Below, piece after piece: positions 16,557 to 23,970 of a DNA stretch of 64,000 nucleotides (position 1 is the stretch's first letter; each line of letters opens with the position of its first letter). The notes below the pieces were generated by a model. That model saw nothing but the letters and a program-made list of their open reading frames with translations, had not been told where the DNA came from and did no database searches. Source of the stretch: Micromonospora sp. WMMD1120 (GTDB lineage: Bacteria > Actinomycetota > Actinomycetes > Mycobacteriales > Micromonosporaceae); contig NZ_JARUBO010000005.1 of NCBI RefSeq assembly GCF_029626235.1, positions 5,118,001-5,182,000 on the forward strand. Direction: 5' to 3'. Both the position numbers and the translations under genes were made by a program.

Positions 16557-17387
16557 GTGGTCACGAGAAGAGCCCTGCTCGTCGCCGCCGGCGCGGCGGT
16601 GGTCGGTGCCGCACCGCTGGCCGGCCCGGCCGCTGCCGCGTTGCCGGAGCTGGACATGGAGGCGCTGATCAAGGCGGCGCAGATCGACCCGCGTCGGCCG
16701 GACACCGCGCTCACCGCGGGCGCCAGGGACAGCGTCCTGCTGGTGGAGCGCGCACTTGAGGCGAGAGGGCTGCTGTCGTCGGCGTACGTCGACGGGCACT
16801 TCGGCACCAGCACGGTCGCCGCGTACGCGGCGTACCAACGGTCCCTCGGCTACACCGGCCTCGACGCGACGGGTCTTCCCGGTCCGTCGTCGCTGCGCTC
16901 GCTCGGCGAGGGGCGCTACACGGTGGTCAGGGCGATCTCGCCCGGCAGCGTGGTGACACTGCGCGGTGCGCAGGTCAACACCCGCACCAGGTCGATGTTG
17001 TTCGAGGCCGAACGCCTCCTCGGTCGTCAGCTCGTTATCACCCAGGGCTCGTACAGCAGCGGTGTGGGCGCGTCCGCCGGAACGCACGACGGCGGCGGGG
17101 CGCTCGACCTCTCGGTCAGCAACCTGTCCTCCGCCGTCCGGACGGACATCCTGCGCCGACTGCGCACTGTCGGCTTCGCCGCGTGGCTGCGCACCCCCGA
17201 GCAGGGGGACTGGGGCTACCACATCCACGCCATCGCGCTCTCCGACACCGACCAGTCGACGGGCGCGCAGAACCAGGCGGGAGACTATTACCTCGGTCGT
17301 AACGGCCTGGCCAACCGGGGTGCCGACGACGGGCCGGTGGTCAGTCCCAAGCGGACCTGGGAGGAGTATCAGCGCGCCCTGGGATGA
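16557..17387 (+). CDS. Secreted peptidoglycan-binding M15-like peptidase
   Basis: This 276-residue protein starts at GTG 16557 (GGAGGA ribosome site) with a signal peptide (RR at residues 4-5, cut near AAA-LPE). Residues ~55-118 form a PG_binding_1 domain (VERALEARGLLSSAYVDGHF). The C-terminal domain has the M15-like pattern His177-x6-Asp184 (THDGGGALDL) and His222/His224 (GYHIHAI). It probably cleaves cell-wall peptides outside the membrane. The HxH in place of ExxH resembles endolysin-type M15 members; the Glu base is not obvious. Confidence 0.75.
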   Translation: MVTRRALLVAAGAAVVGAAPLAGPAAAALPELDMEALIKAAQIDPRRPDTALTAGARDSVLLVERALEARGLLSSAYVDGHFGTSTVAAYAAYQRSLGYTGLDATGLPGPSSLRSLGEGRYTVVRAISPGSVVTLRGAQVNTRTRSMLFEAERLLGRQLVITQGSYSSGVGASAGTHDGGGALDLSVSNLSSAVRTDILRRLRTVGFAAWLRTPEQGDWGYHIHAIALSDTDQSTGAQNQAGDYYLGRNGLANRGADDGPVVSPKRTWEEYQRALG

Positions 17388-17393
17388 GGGTGG

Positions 17394-17505
17394 TCAGCCG
17401 TGAAGGGTTCTCCAGACGGCCCAGTCGCTGGCGGCGCGCAGGCTGGCCCGGTTCCGGGCGCCGGCGTGGACCTGCGTGCCGACGGGCGCGTGACCCGGCT
17501 CGTGG
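17394..17505 (-). pseudogene. Possible coding remnant after the AMIN-like gene
   Basis: Just past the AMIN-like stop, the +1 frame continues to a TGA at 17394 for about 35 codons with almost all G/C third positions, ending in ASDWAVWRTLHG. The strong codon bias suggests a former C-terminus, either of the AMIN-like protein before a frameshift or of a lost gene. No family is recognised. A GCCCGG-TT-CCGGGC palindrome (17446-17459) lies inside and may act as terminator. Confidence 0.25.
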
Positions 17506-18069
17506 TCACCACTGGTGGGCCACGTCGAGCACGATCCGGCTGTGGGTGCCCGGTCCGGCGAGCACGAGCACGCGGAACGGCAGCCGGGCCCGTACGCCGA
17601 CCGCGAAGGTGCTGTAGCCCTCGAAGCTGCCGCCGAACACGATGTCGCGCAGCGTCGGGTAGCGCAGCAGGTTCGCGACGTGCTCACCGACCGCGTAGGG
17701 CACGGTTGCCTGGTGTTCGTCGTCGTAGCCCGGGGCCCGCAGCGAGACGCGCAGCAGCGCGCCCCCGGCGGTGTACGGCGACAGGGGCAGCCCCTCGCCC
17801 TCGGTCCACGTCTCGCCGTAGCCGATCGCGTAGCCGTCGACCGGGCCGGCGAACTCGAACACCACCCGGTCGTAGCAGTCGTGCCGTCCGGTGCGTACCT
17901 CGGTCAGCGGGGCGGTGCTCAGCGCGCCGGCCGCTTTCTCCGCGCTGCCCCAGGTGATCCCGCAGTACGGCGCCGTGGTGGTGCCGGCCGCCGCGGTGCT
18001 GGCACCCGCGCCGGCGACCAGCCCGGCGAGGACGACCGTCAGCGCGGTCAGTGCGCTCCTGATCCTCAT
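17506..18069 (-). CDS. Secreted AMIN-like domain protein
   Basis: This 187-residue exported protein starts at ATG 18069, which has a GGAGGAA site. Upstream in-frame codons would add a nonsensical basic extension. After the signal peptide (cut near STAAAG) comes a beta-rich domain with YCGITWGS, RTGRHDCYDRVVFEFAG and SFEGYSTFAVGV, matching the AMIN-like domain of actinobacterial secreted proteins. AMIN domains localise to peptidoglycan or outer structures; no catalytic domain is fused here. It is convergent with the M15-like gene and divergent from the NlpC-like gene. Confidence 0.8.
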   Translation of the reverse strand: MRIRSALTALTVVLAGLVAGAGASTAAAGTTTAPYCGITWGSAEKAAGALSTAPLTEVRTGRHDCYDRVVFEFAGPVDGYAIGYGETWTEGEGLPLSPYTAGGALLRVSLRAPGYDDEHQATVPYAVGEHVANLLRYPTLRDIVFGGSFEGYSTFAVGVRARLPFRVLVLAGPGTHSRIVLDVAHQW

Positions 18070-18359
18070 CGTGGTTCCTCCGTTCGGTGGTCGGGGCCAC
18101 GTCGCGGCGACGGCGCCGGTGACCCTCTGCCGCCACCGTCGCCCCACCCCGGCACGGGAGTTTCGCCGTGGCGTAACCGCCGGGTAACAGCCGCCGGCGG
18201 CCGCGGCTGAGGGCGCAGTCGGACTTCCGACTGCGGATACGGAGCGAGCGCCTGATCGCGGACAGACGAGGTCTTCCTCCAGTCATAGCCTCCATTGCCG
18301 ACGGACCGCGTGCGACGCACGCCGACGATCCGCGAAGACCGAAACGGGGGAGGAATACT
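18070..18359. other. Divergent intergenic region with hairpin
   Basis: The 290-bp gap between two exported-protein genes has no ORF. A perfect 8-bp hairpin GCAGTCGG-ACTT-CCGACTGC lies at 18215-18234, about 125 bp before the NlpC-like gene. I looked for the c-di-AMP (ydaO-type) riboswitch that often precedes such genes in actinobacteria and did not find its conserved blocks. Confidence 0.4.
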
Positions 18360-20294
18360 GTGCGCAATTCCAGCGGGCGAAGGCTCGCGACCGTACTGGT
18401 GATCACAGGGTCTCTTGCCATTCCTGGCGGGGTTCCGGCCCGGGCCGCCGCCGCGGAGACGGCGGTGTGTCCAACGCCCGGCGCTCTTGTGGCCGCTCTG
18501 CGGGACGATCCCCTCACCGACGAGGCGGCCGGCAATCCGGCAGTGCTGGAGGGCGTGAGCTGCGCCCTGCCCTGGGCCACCGCTGTCGTTCCGGCGGAGG
18601 GCGAGTACGACGCCTCGTTCGTGCTGTTCCGCTACGAGGACGCGGGGCAGCGATGGCAGCCACTCAACGTCGGTTCGGGCGGGGTCTGCGACGAGTCGGT
18701 GCCGGCCGAGATCGCGGCCCAGCTCGACGGATGCCAGTTGAACGACCCCGGGGACGAGCTGCCCGACGACGATCCGGTGGAGGAGACCGAGGAGCCCTCG
18801 GCGCCCGAGGCGTCCCAGGGCTCCGACGGCGGCTTCTCCACCCTGGCCTCGTCGATCGGCGGGTCGATAACCCGTGCCGAGGTCATGCAGCGCGCCCAGG
18901 GTTGGGTCGACCATCAGCCCGGCCCGTACAGCCAACGTGCGTTCTCCTGGGATCCCCCGCGCACCCGCAAGTACCGGCGTGACTGCTCCGGCTACGTGGG
19001 CATGGCCTGGCACCTCAACGCCGACCCGAGCACACGGACGCTGCACCAGTTCTCGACCCAGATCAGCAAGGCGGACCTGCAGCCGGGCGACATCCTCAAC
19101 CTCGCCGCGAAGCACGTCGTCCTCTTCAAGAGCTGGAAGACCGACCGCCGGCACTTCACCTACTACACCTTCGGGTCGACGCCGGTGAAGATCCGGACGG
19201 CGGCGATCGACGCCGGGACCATCGACAGCCACCGGGCCACCAGCTACGTGGCGCGGCGGTACACGAAGATCGTGAAATCCTCCACGCCGCCCGCCCCGCC
19301 GAAGCCGGCCGGCCGGGCAGCTCCGACGGTCGCGTACGACCAGGGCGACGGCACCATGCGGATGTACCGGTGGTTGTCCGATGGTGATTCGTTCAACCGC
19401 ACCAGTGACTACGATTCCGGCGCGTTCCGGCTCAGCGTGGTGGGCGATCGGGTGGCGTCCGGTGATGTGGATGGTGACGGTCGCGACGACATCGTGATGG
19501 CGTACCAGCAGCCGGACGGGACGTTCTCCTACTACGTGTGGCGCAACGGTAATTCCGCTGCCCGGGTGTGGTACGACAGTGGGCCGTTCAATCTCGGTAA
19601 TGTCGACGGCCGCCTCGTGCTCGGTGATTTCAACGGCGACCGTAAGGCCGAGCCGGCGATGGCCTACGACCAGGGCGACGGCACGATGCGGATGTACCGG
19701 TGGTTGTCCGATGGTGATTCGTTCAACCGCACCAGTGACTACGATTCCGGCGCGTTCCGGCTCAGCGTGGTGGGTGACCGGATGGCGTCCGGTGATGTGG
19801 ATGGTGACGGTCGCGACGACATCGTGATGGCGTACCAGCAGCCGGATGGGACGTTCTCCTACTACGTCTGGCGCAACGGCAATTCCGCTGCCCGGGTGTG
19901 GTACGACAGTGGGCCGTTCAATCTCGGTAATGTCGACGGCCGCCTCGTGCTCGGTGATTTCAACGGCGACCGTAAGGCCGAGCCGGCGATGGCCTACGAC
20001 CAGGGCGACGGCACCATGCGCACGTACCGTTGGCTGTCTGACGGTGATTCGTTCAACCGCACCAGTGACTACGACTCGGGCGCGTTCCGGCTCAGCGTGG
20101 TGGGCGATCGGATGGCGTCCGGTGATGTGAATGGTGACGGTCGCGACGACATCGTGATGGCGTACCAGCAGCCGGATGGGACGTTCTCCTACTACGTCTG
20201 GCGCAACGGCAACTTCGCCGCCCGGGTCTGGTACGACAGTGGGCCGTTCAACCTCGGTAACGTCGGCGGGCGCCTCGTGCTCGGTAACTGGTAG
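18360..20294 (+). CDS. Secreted NlpC/P60-like protein with three VCBS/FG-GAP-like repeats
   Basis: This 644-residue exported protein starts at GTG 18360 (GGGGGAGGA site) with a signal peptide ending near ARAAA. Residues ~35-130 are unassigned and are followed by an acidic linker. A papain-like NlpC/P60-type domain has Cys209 (RDCSGYVGMAW) and His252 (AKHVVLFKSW). From residue ~325 three 110-residue repeats (YDQGDGTMRMYRWLSDGDSF, SGDVDGDGRDDIVMAYQQ, LGDFNGDRKAEPAMAY) carry Asp-rich Ca-binding DxDGDGxxD loops of FG-GAP/VCBS beta-propeller type. Three repeats are few for a full propeller, and the last is cut short. Probably a wall hydrolase or adhesin; catalysis is inferred from Cys/His only. 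Confidence 0.82.
   Translation: MRNSSGRRLATVLVITGSLAIPGGVPARAAAAETAVCPTPGALVAALRDDPLTDEAAGNPAVLEGVSCALPWATAVVPAEGEYDASFVLFRYEDAGQRWQPLNVGSGGVCDESVPAEIAAQLDGCQLNDPGDELPDDDPVEETEEPSAPEASQGSDGGFSTLASSIGGSITRAEVMQRAQGWVDHQPGPYSQRAFSWDPPRTRKYRRDCSGYVGMAWHLNADPSTRTLHQFSTQISKADLQPGDILNLAAKHVVLFKSWKTDRRHFTYYTFGSTPVKIRTAAIDAGTIDSHRATSYVARRYTKIVKSSTPPAPPKPAGRAAPTVAYDQGDGTMRMYRWLSDGDSFNRTSDYDSGAFRLSVVGDRVASGDVDGDGRDDIVMAYQQPDGTFSYYVWRNGNSAARVWYDSGPFNLGNVDGRLVLGDFNGDRKAEPAMAYDQGDGTMRMYRWLSDGDSFNRTSDYDSGAFRLSVVGDRMASGDVDGDGRDDIVMAYQQPDGTFSYYVWRNGNSAARVWYDSGPFNLGNVDGRLVLGDFNGDRKAEPAMAYDQGDGTMRTYRWLSDGDSFNRTSDYDSGAFRLSVVGDRMASGDVNGDGRDDIVMAYQQPDGTFSYYVWRNGNFAARVWYDSGPFNLGNVGGRLVLGNW
19332..20290 (+). repeat. 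Three near-identical 330-bp coding repeats
   Basis: The motif CAGGGCGACG recurs at 19341, 19671 and 20001, exactly 330 bp apart. Long stretches between copies are identical or differ at a few synonymous sites, so the copies arose recently by unequal exchange or are kept uniform by gene conversion. Each copy encodes 110 residues with one Ca-binding loop pair. Confidence 0.92.
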
Positions 20295-20321
20295 GCGTCG
20301 ACCCCCTTCGGGCACGCCCAC

Positions 20322-20356
20322 GGCGCGGCCTCCGCTGACCACGCGGAGGCCGCGCC
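20322..20356. terminator. Hairpin terminator after the NlpC-like gene
   Basis: A perfect 14-bp stem (20322-20335 with 20343-20356) has a 7-nt loop, 27 bp after the stop codon. Confidence 0.8.
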
Positions 20357-20490
20357 GCCGTCTCGACAGCCGCCGGCCGCGCCGGTATGACGCTTCCGCT
20401 ATGACACTCGTCGACTCTCCACGTCCTAGCATTGACACACATCAATGACCGGCGGCCGTGGGTCGCCGGGCGACCGCAGGGGAGTGCGCG

Positions 20491-21666
20491 ATGGTTCGAC
20501 GACAACTCAGACGTGTGGCGCTGGCCATGCTGGTGGCGACAGTGGCGGCGGCCGGGGTGCAGTTCGCCACCGGCGCTCCGGCCGCCGCCGTCCGGACGGT
20601 CTACTACGACGCGAGCCGCACCGGAGAGTTCCGCACCAACTTCGACCAGGCCGCGCAGATCTGGAACAGCCGGGTCAGCACCGTCCGGCTCCAGGCCGGC
20701 ACCCCGGCCAGCATCACCATCTACGTCGATGACGGCTGGCCCCGCGCGCAACCGACCGGCCTCGGCTCGGGTCGGATCTGGATGGGCCGCACGGCCGTCA
20801 ACCAGGGCTACGACCGCAACCGCATCGCCGCCCACGAACTCGGCCACATCCTGGGCCTGCCGGATCGCCGTACCGGCCTCTGCACCGACCTCATGTCCGG
20901 CAGCAGCGCCCCGGTCTCCTGCCGTAACGCCACCCCCAGCTCGGCCGAGGCGAGCCGGGTGAACTCGCTGTTCGCCGGCACCCTGGCCGCGCCGGCCAGC
21001 ACGACGTACACCTGGGACGGCGCCTCGGACGTCGCCCCGATGGTGGTCGGCGGCCGGCCGGCCACGGAGAACTACCCCTTCATGGTGTACGTCTCCGGGT
21101 GCACCGGAACGCTGATCAAGGGCAACTGGGCGGTCACCGCCAGGCACTGCTCGACGCCGTCCTCGGTGCGGGTGGGCAGCGTCAACCGCACCAGCGGCGG
21201 CACCGTGGTCCGGGTGACCCGCGCTGTCAATCACCCGAGCGTCGACGTCAAGCTGCTGCAACTCGCCAGCTCGGTCAGCTACGCCCCGGCCCCGATCCCG
21301 ACCACCTCCGGCGCGGTGGGCACCGCCACCCGGATCATCGGTTGGGGTCAGACCTGCGCGCCCCGGGGCTGTGGGTCGGCCCCGGCGGTCGCCAACGAGC
21401 TGGACACGTCCATCGTGGCCGACAGCCGGTGCTCGGGCATCAACGGCCCGTACGAGATCTGCACCAACAACACCAACGGCAACTCCGGCGCCTGCTACGG
21501 CGACTCGGGCGGACCGCAGGTGCGCAGCGTCAACGGGGTGTGGAACCTGATCGGCGCGACGAGCCGGGCCGGCAACAACAACTCCACCTGCGCCACCGGC
21601 CCGTCCATCTACGTCGACCTGCCCTCGATCCGCTCCTGGATCTCCACCCAGGTCGGCGGCCTCTGA
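20491..21666 (+). CDS. Snapalysin (M7) metalloprotease fused to trypsin-like (S1) serine protease
   Basis: This 391-residue exported protein starts at ATG 20491 (AGGGGAG site). After the signal peptide, residues ~34-165 are a snapalysin domain with the zinc motif HELGHILGLPD (His115, Glu116, His119, third ligand Asp125). Residues ~182-391 are a chymotrypsin-fold protease with His219 (VTARHC), Asp252 (VDVKLL) and Ser339 (GDSGGP) plus paired cysteines. Both active sites look intact. Snapalysins are usually free ~200-residue milk-clotting enzymes, so the C-terminal protease is an added module. The S1 domain starts VVGGRP with no cleaved N-terminus, so activation may need cutting at the VVGG junction. 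Confidence 0.92.
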   Translation: MVRRQLRRVALAMLVATVAAAGVQFATGAPAAAVRTVYYDASRTGEFRTNFDQAAQIWNSRVSTVRLQAGTPASITIYVDDGWPRAQPTGLGSGRIWMGRTAVNQGYDRNRIAAHELGHILGLPDRRTGLCTDLMSGSSAPVSCRNATPSSAEASRVNSLFAGTLAAPASTTYTWDGASDVAPMVVGGRPATENYPFMVYVSGCTGTLIKGNWAVTARHCSTPSSVRVGSVNRTSGGTVVRVTRAVNHPSVDVKLLQLASSVSYAPAPIPTTSGAVGTATRIIGWGQTCAPRGCGSAPAVANELDTSIVADSRCSGINGPYEICTNNTNGNSGACYGDSGGPQVRSVNGVWNLIGATSRAGNNNSTCATGPSIYVDLPSIRSWISTQVGGL

Positions 21667-21683
21667 CCGGCAGCGACACCACG

Positions 21684-21718
21684 AGCCCGGGGGCGCGTCG
21701 GCGGCGCGCCCCCGGGCT
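21684..21718. terminator. Bidirectional hairpin, protease fusion / DUF3152 gene
   Basis: A perfect 14-bp GC-rich stem (21684-21697 with 21705-21718) and a 7-nt loop sit between convergent genes. Confidence 0.8.
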
Positions 21719-21730
21719 GCCGTCCGCCGC

Positions 21731-22555
21731 TCAACCCGCCGAGTAGGCGCCCTCCCGGCGCGGAATCGCGTCGTCGTACGCCCCGACCGGCCCGCTGTAG
21801 CGGGCCCTGCCCTTCGGGTACGGCCAGGGGTTCGCGACACAGCCGTGCAGGCCCAGCGTCTGCTGCTGCATCACCGGCGCCGGCCGGCCCTTGCCCGGGC
21901 AGCGTTCGTGACCGAACCCGAGCTTGTGACCCACCTCGTGGTTGACCATGTACTGCCGGTAGGTGGCCAGGCTCGCGCCGTAGCCGGGCACGCCCTTGAC
22001 CCACCGCGCCACGTTGAGGACCACCCGGGCCCCGTTGCGGCAGGAGGTGTAGCCCTCCGGTTGGTCCTGGCAGAGGGTGTCGCGGGTGCCGGGGGTCGCG
22101 AGGTAGATGGTGAAGTCGGTCGGGTCGTCGGCGCCGACCCGGCGCAGCCGCCACGCCCCGCCGGCCGTCCAGCCCCGTGGGTCGTTCAACGTCGCGGAGA
22201 TCGCGCCGGCCACGTCCGCCACCGGCAGGCCGTGGATGTCGCGCTCCACGGCGACCCGGTAGCGCAGCAACCGGCCGGCGGTCCCGCTTCCCGGGGCCGT
22301 TTCGGCGCGGGCCACCGACCACCGGTTGCCGCCGGTGGCGGGGTAGCTGACCGGGACGGCAGGCGCGGCGCTGGTGGTGCGCGGGGCAGGCCTGGTCGAC
22401 GGGGCGGACGCGGCGGGCACCGTGGACCCGTCGGACCATCCTCCGGCGCTGACGGGCTGCCCCGCGGCCGGTCCGGTGCAGCCGGTGAGCAGCGCCACCA
22501 TCAGCAGCGACACCGCCGGGGCGGTTCGCCGCCGGCCGGTAACCTTCGTCCACAT
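21731..22555 (-). CDS. DUF3152 lipoprotein with zincin motif
   Basis: This 274-residue protein is started at ATG 22555, giving a normal lipoprotein signal (LLMVALLTGC); longer in-frame starts add an arginine-rich tail. After a Ser/Thr/Pro linker, the DUF3152 domain contains HEVGHKLGFGH, the HExxHxxGxxH metzincin-like zinc motif, preceded by YRQYMVN and followed by a Cys-rich end (GLHGCVANPWPYP). The family is common in actinobacteria and probably proteolytic. It is divergent from an ECF sigma factor across a strong 15-bp inverted repeat, which hints at shared regulation. Confidence 0.85.
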   Translation of the reverse strand: MWTKVTGRRRTAPAVSLLMVALLTGCTGPAAGQPVSAGGWSDGSTVPAASAPSTRPAPRTTSAAPAVPVSYPATGGNRWSVARAETAPGSGTAGRLLRYRVAVERDIHGLPVADVAGAISATLNDPRGWTAGGAWRLRRVGADDPTDFTIYLATPGTRDTLCQDQPEGYTSCRNGARVVLNVARWVKGVPGYGASLATYRQYMVNHEVGHKLGFGHERCPGKGRPAPVMQQQTLGLHGCVANPWPYPKGRARYSGPVGAYDDAIPRREGAYSAG

Positions 22556-22610
22556 GTCTCTCCCCTCGGGCGTCGCACGGCGGCGGCGCAGGGAGGAAGA
22601 CGGGTGACGG

Positions 22611-22650
22611 CGGCGAAAGGTTGAGGGGACCACGACTCAACCTTTCGCCG
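22611..22650. promoter_or_regulatory. 15-bp inverted repeat in the divergent DUF3152 / sigma promoter
   Basis: CGGCGAAAGGTTGAG (22611-22625) and its exact reverse complement (22636-22650) flank a 10-nt loop. The genes on both sides read away from it, so it is not a terminator for either. It is a candidate operator or a structured 5' leader. Confidence 0.55.
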
Positions 22651-22693
22651 GTCTGACCCGTCTCAGGTGGTGTGGCACGGGGGAGGTTCCGCG

Positions 22694-23194
22694 GTGGCGC
22701 GCGATGACGCGGCGTTCGTCGAGTTCGCGCGGGCGGCGTCGGCGCGCCTGGTGCACGCCGCGTTCCTGATGACCGGCGACCACCACCAGGCCGAGGACGC
22801 CGCGCAGACCGCCCTGGTGCGCACCTACGCGTCGTGGTCGCGGATCCACGACGACGACGCCTACGGGTACGCCCGCCGCACCCTGGTCAACCACCTGGTG
22901 GACGGGTGGCGACGCCCGTTGCGGGAGTACCCGACCGACGAGGTGCCGCAGCAGCGGCGCGGTGACGTGGCCGACGAGGTGGCCACCCGACGCTGGTTGG
23001 TCGCCATCCTCGGCGCGCTCAGCCCACGGGAGCGGGCCATCGTGGTGCTGCGCTACTACTTCGACCTTCCGGAGGCGCAGGTGGCCCGGGAACTCGCCGT
23101 GTCCGTGGGCACCGTGAAGAGCACCAGCTCCCGGGCGCTGGAGAAGTTGCGGAGCGCCGCGCCCCGGACGGCCGACGAGGAGGCGCGCCGATGA
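22694..23194 (+). CDS. SigE-family ECF sigma factor
   Basis: This 166-residue protein starts at GTG 22694, chosen because GGGGGAGG lies ~8 nt upstream; an alternative GTG at 22667 adds nine residues. Region 2 (FVEFARAASARLVHAAFLMT, AEDAAQTALVRTYASWSR) and region 4 (LSPRERAIVVLRYYFDLPE, VSVGTVKSTSSRALEKLR) are complete. It matches the actinobacterial SigE-family ECF group with short linker. The stop overlaps the next gene (ATGA), whose product is a membrane protein in the position of an anti-sigma factor. Confidence 0.9.
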   Translation: MARDDAAFVEFARAASARLVHAAFLMTGDHHQAEDAAQTALVRTYASWSRIHDDDAYGYARRTLVNHLVDGWRRPLREYPTDEVPQQRRGDVADEVATRRWLVAILGALSPRERAIVVLRYYFDLPEAQVARELAVSVGTVKSTSSRALEKLRSAAPRTADEEARR

Positions 23195-23946
23195 ACGAGC
23201 TGGAACGGCTCCGCCACGCCATGCGGGCGACAGAGCGGCCCGACGCCGTGCTCGATCTCGACATCGTCATCCGGAAGGGGCGGCGGCTGCGTACCCGTCG
23301 GCGGGTGGGCGCGGCCGCGGCGGCGACGCTCGCCGTCGGGCTGGCGTCGGCGGTCGTCCTGGTCGCTGTCGACGCGTCCGGGCCGGGCACGGGGGTGCCG
23401 TCCGCCGAGCGTCCGCCACCGGTCGCCGTCGCCCCGCCGTCGGTCGGTGTCTCGCCGACGACGCCGGAGCCGACGCCCCCGCCCACGGCGGCCCGCGACG
23501 TGCCGGCGCCGAAGACCCTGGGCCAGGTGATCGACAGTGGTGTGCGCTACGGCGTCGACCAGCGGGTCTTCTACGTCGTCCAGGTGTCGGTGCCCGGCGT
23601 GCCGAAGGTGACCATCGGGCTGGCCGCCGGCCGCCGCGCCCCGGACGGCTTCCTGACGACGGACATCCTGGTCAACGACGTCGAGGGGGCGGACCGTAGC
23701 GCGGGGTTCCACCAGATCGGCTACGACGAGAGCTCGTCGACGACGCCGGTGCCCACCTTTGGCTACTTCGTCGGCCCCGCCCACCGGGTCATCGGCACCG
23801 TGGACGGTCGACAGGTCGACGCCCGGCTGGCGCGCTGGAGCTTCGACAAGGAGGTGGTGATCTTCTGGTTCGACCCGACCGAGTTGAAACCGGGGCAGCG
23901 GCTGGACGGCATCGTCGCCCAGGACGCGCGCGGCCGCCGGCTCTGA
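23191..23946 (+). CDS. Single-pass membrane protein coupled to the ECF sigma factor
   Basis: This 251-residue protein has a short cytoplasmic N-terminus (MNELERLRHAMRATERPD), an Arg-rich stop, one TM helix (~residues 39-60), a Pro/Thr linker and an extracytoplasmic domain of about 150 residues. Topology and 4-nt overlap with the sigma gene are those of an anti-sigma factor or sensor. No zinc-binding HxxxCxxC anti-sigma motif is visible, so the mechanism would differ. Function is inferred from position. Confidence 0.75.
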   Translation: MNELERLRHAMRATERPDAVLDLDIVIRKGRRLRTRRRVGAAAAATLAVGLASAVVLVAVDASGPGTGVPSAERPPPVAVAPPSVGVSPTTPEPTPPPTAARDVPAPKTLGQVIDSGVRYGVDQRVFYVVQVSVPGVPKVTIGLAAGRRAPDGFLTTDILVNDVEGADRSAGFHQIGYDESSSTTPVPTFGYFVGPAHRVIGTVDGRQVDARLARWSFDKEVVIFWFDPTELKPGQRLDGIVAQDARGRRL

Positions 23947-23970
23947 CGAGGCGTCGGCCGGACCTGCCGG

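Noticed and set aside
18070..18359. c-di-AMP (ydaO-type) riboswitch before the NlpC-like gene
   Set aside because: The context is right, but the conserved sequence blocks were not found; only a simple 8-bp hairpin is present.
18066..20438. 790-codon minus-strand ORF with internal repeats
   Set aside because: Its repeats mirror the 330-bp repeats of the NlpC-like gene on the other strand.
22611..22650. Terminator
   Set aside because: It lies between divergent genes, so no transcript from either neighbour ends there.
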